Made by a program: the position numbers and the translations under genes
In this document: piece after piece, positions 1 to 4,724 of the stretch
Layout: the number at the start of each line of letters is the position of its first letter
Numbering within the stretch: position 1 is the stretch's first letter
Assembly (NCBI GenBank): GCA_014799675.1
Contig: JAAVHM010000131.1
Location: 1-8,342, forward strand
Direction of reading: 5' to 3'
Source: Ruminococcus sp.
Lineage (GTDB): Bacteria; Bacillota; Clostridia; Oscillospirales; Ruminococcaceae
Length of the DNA stretch: 8,342 bases
Notes under the pieces: model-generated
Told to the model about the DNA's origin: nothing
What the model saw: only the letters and a program-made list of their open reading frames with translations
Databases searched by the model: none

Positions 1-19
1 AAAATATTGTATCAGACAT
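1..19 (-). CDS. Possible 5' end of the next gene downstream of hydG (partial)
   Basis: An ATG on the minus strand begins MSDTIF and stays open to the window edge. An A/G-rich stretch (AAGAAG) lies about 6 bases upstream, a weak ribosome binding site. It sits 54 bp after the hydG stop, where another maturation gene such as hydF could follow. Six codons are too few to identify a product or to prove that it is coding. Confidence 0.22.
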
Positions 20-30
20 ATTTTCTTCTT

Positions 31-65
31 GTAAATTATGATTTATCATCTAAACTGTAATTTAC
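31..65. repeat. AT-rich inverted repeat after hydG
   Basis: GTAAATTA (31-38) and TAATTTAC (58-65) form a perfect 8-bp inverted repeat with a 19-nt loop just downstream of hydG. It is almost entirely A/T and lacks a G/C core or a following T run, so it is a poor terminator. It may be a weak RNA-stabilising stem or chance. Confidence 0.3.
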
Positions 66-73
66 CGCTTCAA

Positions 74-1498
74 TTAAAAGCGGAAATCCCTGCTTCCCTG
101 CTCAATTTTAGCAAGATTGTCAATAACAATTCCCCTGACCTTTTCATTGGGAACGTTTCCTATCTCGCTTTCGATAAGCTTAACGCCAACCTCGCGTGTG
201 TCAGGACTTGCGTAGTCCATAAGGTACTCTTTAAGGGTCATAAGAGCGTTGGGGTGACAGCAGTTCTGTATCTGACCGTTTTTGCAAAGGGACATAAACC
301 TGTCTCCCGTTCTGCCCTCGCGATAGCAAGCCGTACAGAAGCTGGGGATATAGCCCAGTTTCATAAGCCAATGAACAACTTCGTCCAAGGAGCGCTGGTC
401 GGACACGTCAAACTGCTCGGTGTCGTGTGGTCTTTCCTCGGGAGTGTAGCCCGCGTATCCGCCCACGGAAGTTCTTGAACCGCCCGAAATCTGGGAAATA
501 CCAAGGCTCAACGCCTTTTCACGGCAAGCCTCGCTCTCACGGGTGGAAATAATCATTCCCGTGTAAGGTACTGCAATTCTTATGCAGGCAATGATTTTTG
601 CAAATGTATCGTCGTCAATGCCGTTGTCGAAAACGTTGGGGTCGATGTCGTCCGCCTTTTTGATTCGGGGGACGCTGATAGTGTGAGGTCCAACGCCGTG
701 GACGGCTTCCAAATGCTCGGCGTGCATGAGAAGTCCCGCAAACTCGTAACGGTAAAGCTCCAGACCGAACAGAACACCAAGTCCCACGTCGTCGATACCG
801 CCCTCCATTGCTCTGTCCATAGCCTCGGTGTGGTATGCGTAGTTGTGCTTGGGTCCTGCGGGGTGAAGCTTTTCATAGCTTTCCTTGTGATAGGTTTCTT
901 GGAAAAGAATGTATGTACCGATACCCGCGTCCTTAAGCTTGCGGTAATTTTCAACAGTGGTTGCGGCAATGTTGACATTTACACGGCGGATAGCTCCGTT
1001 TTTATGCTTGATGTCATAGATAGTTTTAATGCTTTCGAGGACGTACTCAATGGGGTTGTTCACAGGGTCTTCGCCTGTTTCAAGAGCAAGACGCTTGTGA
1101 CCCATGTCCTGCAAAGCGATAACCTCCTGACGGATTTCCTCCTGAGTAAGCTTTTTGCGGGCGATGTGCTTGTTCTGACAGTGGTAGGGACAGTACACAC
1201 AGCTGTTCACGCAGTAGTTGGAAAGATACAGCGGCGCAAACATTACGATACGGTTGCCGTAAAAATCCTTTTTGATCTGACGGGCAAGCTCGAAAATGCG
1301 CTCGTTTCTGTCAGCAAGAGTGCAGTCCAAAAGAACCGCCGCTTCACGGTGGGAAAGTCCCTTGCGCTTCTCTGCTTTCTCGATAATGCTGTCGATAAGC
1401 TCGGCGTTGTCTTTGTTTTTCTCGGCGTATTCGAGAGTTTCTAGTATCTCGGCGTTGTCGATAAATTCCTCTGCTTTAAGTGAATTTGGATTGTACAT
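74..1498 (-). CDS. hydG: [FeFe]-hydrogenase H-cluster maturase HydG, radical SAM tyrosine lyase
   Basis: HydG cleaves tyrosine to p-cresol and dehydroglycine, turns the latter into CO and cyanide, and builds an Fe(CO)2(CN)-cysteine synthon for the hydrogenase H-cluster; it acts in the cytoplasm. The 474 residues match the usual family length. The radical-SAM cluster motif is C96-x3-C100-x2-C103 (CVNSCVYC). The C-terminal auxiliary-cluster motif is C388-x2-C391-x22-C414, which separates HydG from the related thiamine enzyme ThiH. The ATG is preceded by GAAAGG about 10 nt upstream; a closer ATG 8 nt upstream is out of frame and soon stops. The gene lies 54 bp downstream of hydE and is probably the third gene of the operon that begins with the TM1266-like gene. 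No convincing terminator follows in the 73 bp visible. Confidence 0.97.
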   Translation of the reverse strand: MYNPNSLKAEEFIDNAEILETLEYAEKNKDNAELIDSIIEKAEKRKGLSHREAAVLLDCTLADRNERIFELARQIKKDFYGNRIVMFAPLYLSNYCVNSCVYCPYHCQNKHIARKKLTQEEIRQEVIALQDMGHKRLALETGEDPVNNPIEYVLESIKTIYDIKHKNGAIRRVNVNIAATTVENYRKLKDAGIGTYILFQETYHKESYEKLHPAGPKHNYAYHTEAMDRAMEGGIDDVGLGVLFGLELYRYEFAGLLMHAEHLEAVHGVGPHTISVPRIKKADDIDPNVFDNGIDDDTFAKIIACIRIAVPYTGMIISTRESEACREKALSLGISQISGGSRTSVGGYAGYTPEERPHDTEQFDVSDQRSLDEVVHWLMKLGYIPSFCTACYREGRTGDRFMSLCKNGQIQNCCHPNALMTLKEYLMDYASPDTREVGVKLIESEIGNVPNEKVRGIVIDNLAKIEQGSRDFRF

Positions 1499-1533
1499 GA
1501 TTCATTTTCCTTTCGTATTTAAAAAATTTAAAA

Positions 1534-1568
1534 AACTATCAACTATCAACTGTCAACTGTCAACTATA
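1534..1568. repeat. Five-copy heptamer tandem repeat across the hydE stop
   Basis: On the plus strand five consecutive 7-bp units read AACTATC, AACTATC, AACTGTC, AACTGTC and AACTATA. On the coding (minus) strand these are TTGACAG/TTGATAG-type units. The last codons of hydE (I-V-D-S) and its TGA lie inside the repeat. Because 7 is not a multiple of 3, the TGA in successive units falls in all three minus-strand frames. An A/T-rich stretch lies between it and the hydG ribosome binding site. Confidence 0.85.
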
Positions 1569-2605
1569 AAGTCTCCCCTTGCGGAGACAAGCTTATAGCC
1601 AACAGATTCCATTCGCCGTCCCAGACAGGCTATGCACTCGGCGGCTTCGTCACCCGTGCATATCTTGTTGTCGTACAGCAGATATTTTTTCCGAACGTCT
1701 TTCGGGGAAAGATTAGGCATTACCACGTTTGCTCCCGCTAAAATGCCCATTTCCCTGCCCTTTGGGTGAATAGTACCCAATGCGGTAGTTGCAGGCAAAA
1801 GCACGTTCGGCAAAATTAAACGTATCATTCCCAATAGAAGCAACGTCGTTTCCAAACTTCCCTGCTTTTCCTCCGCAAAAGGCGTGTCATGGTGCGGGAC
1901 AAATGGACCTATGCCAACCATATGTGGTTTGAGGTCGTAAATATACAGCAAGTCCTCCGCAAGATTTTCCGCAGTTTGGTACGGAGAACCAACCATAAAC
2001 CCGCAGCCTGTCTGGAAGCCAAGTTCCTTTAAATCGGCAAGACACCTCATTCGGTTTTCGAGGGAAAGCTCTTTCGGGTGAAGCTTGCTATAGTGTTCGC
2101 TGTTTGCGGTCTCATGCCGCAGAAGATACCTGTCCGCGCCCGCATTGCGGAATTTTTCGTAGCTTTCACGGGACTTTTCTCCAATTGAAAGCGTTACCGC
2201 GCAGTCGGGAAATTTTTCCTTTATCTTCGTAACAATGCTTACAATTTTATCGTCTGTATAAAAAACGTCCTCGCCGCCTTGCAGTACAAAGGTGCGGAAG
2301 CCCAGTTCGTGACCCGTTTCACAGCATTCCAGAATTTGTTCCTCTGTAAGACGGTATCTTTCCGCGCCTTTTGCGCTTCGCCGAATTCCGCAGTAAAGGC
2401 AGTCGTTTTTGCAGTAGTTGGTAAACTCAACAAGTCCCCGCATATAAACGTCCTTGCCGTAAATTTTCTCGCGGACTGCTCTTGCCTTTTCAAAAAGGTA
2501 CTCGTCAGTCTCGGGAGTGTGTCCCGAAATAATTTCCACAAGCTCGCTTTTGGGCAGGATATGTTCCCTTTCAAGCTTGTCGATAAGTTCAATTATCCTG
2601 CTCAT
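1553..2605 (-). CDS. hydE: [FeFe]-hydrogenase H-cluster maturase HydE, radical SAM enzyme
   Basis: HydE is a cytoplasmic radical SAM enzyme that acts on the Fe(CO)2(CN)-cysteine complex made by HydG, on the way to the dithiomethylamine-bridged di-iron unit loaded onto HydF. The 350-residue length fits the family. The radical-SAM motif is C65-x3-C69-x2-C72 (CKNDCLYC), followed by the glycine-rich LQGGED strand at 108-113. A second cysteine set, C316-x7-C324-x2-C327, matches the optional second cluster site seen in Thermotoga HydE. The ATG overlaps the TGA of the upstream gene (ATGA), with AGGTGAGG just before it, so translation is probably coupled. The C-terminal four residues are encoded by a heptamer tandem repeat that also supplies the stop. 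Confidence 0.96.
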   Translation of the reverse strand: MSRIIELIDKLEREHILPKSELVEIISGHTPETDEYLFEKARAVREKIYGKDVYMRGLVEFTNYCKNDCLYCGIRRSAKGAERYRLTEEQILECCETGHELGFRTFVLQGGEDVFYTDDKIVSIVTKIKEKFPDCAVTLSIGEKSRESYEKFRNAGADRYLLRHETANSEHYSKLHPKELSLENRMRCLADLKELGFQTGCGFMVGSPYQTAENLAEDLLYIYDLKPHMVGIGPFVPHHDTPFAEEKQGSLETTLLLLGMIRLILPNVLLPATTALGTIHPKGREMGILAGANVVMPNLSPKDVRKKYLLYDNKICTGDEAAECIACLGRRMESVGYKLVSARGDFIVDS

Positions 2606-2859
2606 TTTGCCTCACCTAATTTGGAATAAATTGTCTTTGCGGTAATTCCGTTTATCATGCCAAGCTTGCCTGAAAGCGCGCTGATAACGTCCTGCGGGGC
2701 GTCCAAAGCCACGCTTATTATGGACACGCCCTTTTTCTCGTAAGGCACGCCCATTCTGCCTATTATGTACTTGCTGTAGTCGTGGAGCAGGCTGTTCAGC
2801 TTCTCCACCGAGTCAAGATTTTCTACCACGATTCCGATAAGAGCAACTCTTGTTTCCAT
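2602..2859 (-). CDS. TM1266-type putative iron-only hydrogenase system regulator
   Basis: This small protein (85 residues from METRVALIG) resembles the TM1266 family, a compact ferredoxin/ACT-like fold annotated as a putative regulator of the iron-only hydrogenase system and commonly found beside hydE, hydF and hydG. Its exact molecular role is not established. The reading frame stays open upstream, but that part runs through a terminator hairpin and would need a TTG start with no ribosome binding site. GAAAGGA lies about 8 nt before the ATG at 2859; another ATG at 2865 is too close to it. The gene is first in the operon and overlaps hydE by 4 bp (ATGA). A possible leader ORF overlaps its 5' end out of frame. 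Confidence 0.9.
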   Translation of the reverse strand: METRVALIGIVVENLDSVEKLNSLLHDYSKYIIGRMGVPYEKKGVSIISVALDAPQDVISALSGKLGMINGITAKTIYSKLGEAK

Positions 2860-2944
2860 TGGCATTTTCCTTTCTTTTACAATAAAAAGCCCGTCGGACA
2901 TACTGACCAACGGGCATAATAAACACAATTATCACGTATTGCAT
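2813..2944 (-). CDS. Possible 43-codon leader peptide (uORF) in the hyd leader
   Basis: An ATG at 2944 is preceded by GGAG with a 7-nt spacing. The frame begins MQYVIIVFIMPVGQYVRRAF and stays open for 43 codons to a TGA at 2815-2813, passing through the leader terminator and overlapping the TM1266-like gene in another frame. Its Shine-Dalgarno sequence is the 3' arm of a leader hairpin (2965-2949), so access to it could be controlled. A translating ribosome would melt the terminator. The peptide has a hydrophobic V/I-rich start and resembles nothing I know. It may be chance. Confidence 0.25.
   Translation of the reverse strand: MQYVIIVFIMPVGQYVRRAFYCKRKENANGNKSCSYRNRGRKS
2881..2915 (-). terminator. 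Intrinsic terminator inside the hyd operon leader (attenuator)
   Basis: On the minus-strand RNA, GCCCGUUGG (2915-2907) pairs with CCGACGGGC (2897-2889) as 9 bp including one G-U wobble, with a 9-nt loop, followed by UUUUUAUU. The wobble pairs only in the minus-strand RNA, which indicates the direction of action. It lies about 22 bp before the ATG of the TM1266-like gene and downstream of the operon promoter, so it would end transcription before the operon unless it is overridden. Confidence 0.85.
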
Positions 2945-3030
2945 AGCCTTTCTCCGCAGGAAAAACCTTTGGAAGTCAGTACAAATAATTTTAATAAAAT
3001 GTTTGCAGTCGGACTTATCCTTCCGCTTAC
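2881..3030 (-). promoter_or_regulatory. Structured 5' leader of the hyd operon, candidate riboswitch or attenuator
   Basis: From the predicted start near 3030, the RNA can fold hairpin 1: GGA[UA]AGUC (3020-3012) with GACUUCC (2977-2971), inner UGCAAA/UUUGUA and AUUUU/AAAAU pairs. Hairpin 2 follows: UUUUUCC (2965-2959) with GGAGAAA (2955-2949), then the terminator. UACUGAC (2981-2975) in the 3' side of hairpin 1 is perfectly complementary to GUCAGUA (2907-2901) in the terminator arm and loop, so the two folds exclude each other. GUCCGAC also occurs twice (3014-3008 and 2899-2893), giving a second possible switch pairing. I see no signature of the SAM, TPP, cobalamin, glycine, T-box or c-di-GMP-I classes. 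The folding is done by eye. Confidence 0.6.
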
Positions 3031-3036
3031 AAGCTT

Positions 3037-3065
3037 ATTATAACATACTTTTTTTTTAATTGCAA
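3037..3065 (-). promoter_or_regulatory. Promoter of the hyd operon
   Basis: On the minus strand: -35 TTGCAA (3065-3060), a 17-bp spacer containing an A9 run, then -10 TATAAT (3042-3037) with an upstream TG (TGTTATAAT, extended -10). Predicted start is near 3030, which gives a leader of about 170 nt to the TM1266-like gene. The -35 lies within the palindrome ATTGCAAT. Confidence 0.8.
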
Positions 3066-3110
3066 TAGGTAAATCAAAAAAATACAGGTGATTTTCTTAA
3101 CTTGTAAATT

Positions 3111-3509
3111 TTATCCATTGCAGTACGCCATAATAGCCTTTTCCGCAAATTCGGCAGTACCCTCGCCGCCTGCGCTGTCAATATTTGCCTTAAACCTCTC
3201 GTCGGCAGCGTACATCTGCCCCAGACCACGCAGTATATCATTTGTACAATTGTAATAATTGTCGGTGATAAATTTTTGCAGCTCGGCTATTTTCTCCCGA
3301 ACCTCCGGGCTGTCGGGTGCGGTATGCTTTAATGCGCCTATGTCGGCAAAAATACCCATAAGCTTTTCGGCACTTTCGTCAAACTCGGCGAACGTTCTGC
3401 CTGCGGTTTTGGCTTGAAATTCCTCATACGCCGCCGTGCCGCCCCATTTCGCCTTGACCTCCTCCTTGAAGCTGTCAAGTCCGCCGCTTTTAAACATATC
3501 AAAATCCAT
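3111..3509 (-). CDS. Probable internally initiated TipAS-only product (in frame within the MerR gene)
   Basis: Residue 111 of the regulator is an ATG preceded by AAAGGAGG (3524-3517) with a 7-nt spacing, a stronger ribosome binding site than that of the full-length start. Initiation here would give 132 residues: the ligand-binding domain without the DNA-binding part. Streptomyces lividans tipA is known to make such a short form, TipAS (144 residues), from an internal in-frame start at about the same position. Here it is inferred from the sequence alone; the codons for KKGG favour such a motif by chance, so it is not certain. Confidence 0.55.
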   Translation of the reverse strand: MDFDMFKSGGLDSFKEEVKAKWGGTAAYEEFQAKTAGRTFAEFDESAEKLMGIFADIGALKHTAPDSPEVREKIAELQKFITDNYYNCTNDILRGLGQMYAADERFKANIDSAGGEGTAEFAEKAIMAYCNG

Positions 3510-3839
3510 GAAATTTCCTCCTTTTTTACGCATTTCACGCGCAAGGGAGATCATCCTTCCGATACGATCCATTTGCAGCTCCAGCAGCTTTATCTGCTGA
3601 CCCAAAGCCTCATCGGGATCAAAATCGGGAGCGTCAAGAAATTCCTTTATTTCGTTTAAAGAAAATCCGACCTCGCGGAACATAAGTATACTGTGCAATC
3701 GCTGCAAAGCCGTATCGTCATACAGCCTGTAGCCCGAGCTCGTCAGCCCCGAGGGCTTAAGCAGACCTGTTTTGTCATAATGGTGAAGCGCGCGCACACT
3801 TACTCCCGTCCGCCTGTTTACCTCTTTTACCGTATACAT
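3111..3839 (-). CDS. MerR-family regulator with TipAS antibiotic-recognition domain (TipAL-like)
   Basis: This is a DNA-binding regulator that probably responds to a small molecule or drug. Residues 2-70 are the MerR winged helix-turn-helix (YTVKEVNRRTGVSVRALHHY, then SGYRLYDD); about 75-106 is a dimerising coiled helix; about 115-242 is a TipAS domain, recognisable from YYNCTNDILRGLGQMY and the end ANIDSAGGEGTAEF. In Streptomyces TipAL this domain binds thiopeptides, with a cysteine forming a covalent link; C198 is a candidate here, by inference only. Length 242 is close to the 253 of TipAL. The start has AAAGGAG 7 nt upstream. The promoter has a 19-bp spacer, so autoregulation is likely. 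An internal start may also give the domain alone. No strong terminator separates it from the hyd promoter downstream. Confidence 0.92.
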   Translation of the reverse strand: MYTVKEVNRRTGVSVRALHHYDKTGLLKPSGLTSSGYRLYDDTALQRLHSILMFREVGFSLNEIKEFLDAPDFDPDEALGQQIKLLELQMDRIGRMISLAREMRKKGGNFMDFDMFKSGGLDSFKEEVKAKWGGTAAYEEFQAKTAGRTFAEFDESAEKLMGIFADIGALKHTAPDSPEVREKIAELQKFITDNYYNCTNDILRGLGQMYAADERFKANIDSAGGEGTAEFAEKAIMAYCNG

Positions 3840-3870
3840 ATTTACGCTCCTTTCTTCCCCTGCATAGTCT

Positions 3871-3901
3871 ATTATAAAGCATTACGCAGGGTCGGAGTCA
3901 A
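3871..3901 (-). promoter_or_regulatory. MerR-type promoter with 19-bp spacer
   Basis: On the minus strand: -35 TTGACT (3901-3896), 19-bp spacer, -10 TATAAT (3876-3871). A 19-bp spacer instead of 17 is the mark of promoters that MerR regulators untwist when activated. The spacer would be the operator, although I find only a weak dyad in it. It lies just upstream of the MerR gene, with start near 3864, and suggests autoactivation. Confidence 0.75.
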
Positions 3902-3914
3902 TGAATTTTTCTTT

Positions 3915-3943
3915 AACATTAGCATACTTTTTTAGAATTGCAA
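3915..3943 (-). promoter_or_regulatory. Promoter-like element, degenerate -10, copy of the hyd promoter motif
   Basis: CCTATTGCAATT followed by an A run and GTATG matches the -35 region and spacer of the hyd promoter closely. The aligned -10 (TAATGT at a 16-bp spacing) is poor. It lies between the membrane-protein gene and the MerR promoter. It may be a weak second promoter, a decayed copy, or a binding site for a shared factor. Confidence 0.4.
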
Positions 3944-3960
3944 TAGGCAGTTAAATCTTT

Positions 3961-4380
3961 TTAATACATAGTTATACTGGCAAGCAGCAGCAAAGATATA
4001 AAATAATAAAGAACAGGATCAAGCAAAAGCCACACGATAATTTCCGATTTTCTTGCTTTACGAAGCCAATATATAATTGACGGCGCAATCAGCAGGGGTA
4101 TTGACACAATAAATATTAAAATACCGCCTGTAAACAATGAAATAACAATTCCTGTTGCCGATACCAATATTGAAATTATGTAAATCCAAAAATTCTTTTT
4201 CAAATTCAGCTTAAATATGACAATCAAAATAATTGCCGCTATGCTTGCAGGAAGCATAACAAGGCTTGCCAAATCAATAAACTCGCCAAAGTATCTGTCC
4301 TTTAAAGTGTATATAAGTTCAATTAACGACGCTGCCGCGTAGATTATAGGCAAAATCAAGGATTTGTTGATTTTTTTCAT
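3961..4380 (-). CDS. Small multi-pass membrane protein, unknown function
   Basis: I do not recognise this 139-residue protein. Hydrophobic stretches at about 7-25, 34-56, 64-84, 86-105 and 114-136 suggest four or five membrane segments, with short charged loops (KLNLKKN near 57-63 and RKARKSE near 107-113). There is no visible catalytic motif. The frame is open far upstream, but that part overlaps the zinc-ribbon gene in another frame. GGGAGG lies 7 nt before the ATG at 4380, while the ATG at 4386 is only 1 nt from it, so 4380 is chosen. It follows the zinc-ribbon gene after 26 bp and probably shares its promoter. The sequence looks more A/T-rich than the neighbouring enzymes. Confidence 0.8.
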   Translation of the reverse strand: MKKINKSLILPIIYAAASLIELIYTLKDRYFGEFIDLASLVMLPASIAAIILIVIFKLNLKKNFWIYIISILVSATGIVISLFTGGILIFIVSIPLLIAPSIIYWLRKARKSEIIVWLLLDPVLYYFISLLLLASITMY

Positions 4381-4406
4381 ACTCATTCCTCCCTGCCGCT
4401 GTGGAG

Positions 4407-4640
4407 CTACACCCGCCACCTGTTTCCGCAGCTTTGGCATATCGCTTCGGTATGGGTCTTGGTTTTTGTTTTTGTCCTGCTGTTTGTTACCGCAGGAATA
4501 ATAAGTATCAGTCCGCAGGTACAAATTGCCAGCAATATCCACATTGCCCAGCCCAGACAGCCTCTGTGCTTGGTTTTGGTGGTGGTCTCCGTTATCGCTT
4601 GTACCGTAACATACTCCGAACCGCATCTTGGACATTTCAT
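4407..4640 (-). CDS. Small zinc-ribbon protein with a central membrane segment
   Basis: The 77 residues begin with a CxxC knuckle (C3-P-R-C6), have a hydrophobic stretch at about 28-51, and end with a second CxxC (C68-Q-S-C71) followed by GNRW. The halves look like the two sides of one zinc ribbon, split by a membrane segment flanked by Thr/Lys repeats (TTTKTKH and TKTKTKTH). Similar small proteins are widespread in Firmicutes and their phages, with no firm function that I know. The ATG has AGGGGGA about 8 nt upstream. It is the first gene of a two-gene unit with the membrane protein that follows, with its own promoter about 33 bp upstream. Confidence 0.82.
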   Translation of the reverse strand: MKCPRCGSEYVTVQAITETTTKTKHRGCLGWAMWILLAICTCGLILIIPAVTNSRTKTKTKTHTEAICQSCGNRWRV

Positions 4641-4672
4641 GGAAAATTCCCCCTATAAATTATTTCTCCTAT

Positions 4673-4701
4673 ATTATATCACATATATTATTAGATTGCA
4701 A
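4673..4701 (-). promoter_or_regulatory. Promoter of the zinc-ribbon/membrane-protein pair
   Basis: On the minus strand: -35 TTGCAA (4701-4696), 17-bp spacer, -10 TATAAT (4678-4673) with TG one base upstream (TGATATAAT). Predicted start is near 4666, giving a leader of about 26 nt. The -35 again sits in ATTGCAAT, as at the hyd promoter. It begins only 23 bp past the stop of the methyltransferase gene. Confidence 0.78.
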
Positions 4702-4724
4702 TACCTATTTAAAAAAATTTTCTA

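Noticed and set aside
31..65. Inverted repeat after hydG as a transcription terminator
   Set aside because: The stem is A/T only with a long loop and no T-tract, so it does not meet the pattern of an intrinsic terminator.
38..478. Plus-strand open frame of 146 codons opposite the 3' end of hydG
   Set aside because: It covers the conserved C-terminal cluster region of HydG on the other strand, with no domain of its own.
683..1444. Plus-strand open frame of 253 codons opposite hydG
   Set aside because: It is antisense to conserved HydG, shows no domain and has no promoter; a shadow frame.
1468..1505. Short out-of-frame ATG ORF (9 codons) over the hydG start
   Set aside because: The ATG is only about 3 nt from the Shine-Dalgarno and the frame stops at once; most likely a chance result of the A/T-rich start region.
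2860..2928. Longer start for the TM1266-like protein
   Set aside because: It would need a TTG start without a ribosome binding site and would place coding sequence through the terminator hairpin; family members begin at METR-type sequences.
3066..3110. Terminator between the MerR gene and the hyd promoter
   Set aside because: Only a weak AAATCA/TGATTT pairing around a T-run is present, with no G/C-rich stem, so readthrough from the MerR gene into the hyd leader cannot be excluded.
4381..4635. N-terminal extension of the small membrane protein to an ATG at 4635
   Set aside because: The extension is the zinc-ribbon gene read in a wrong frame and is low in hydrophobicity; the good ribosome binding site is just before 4380.
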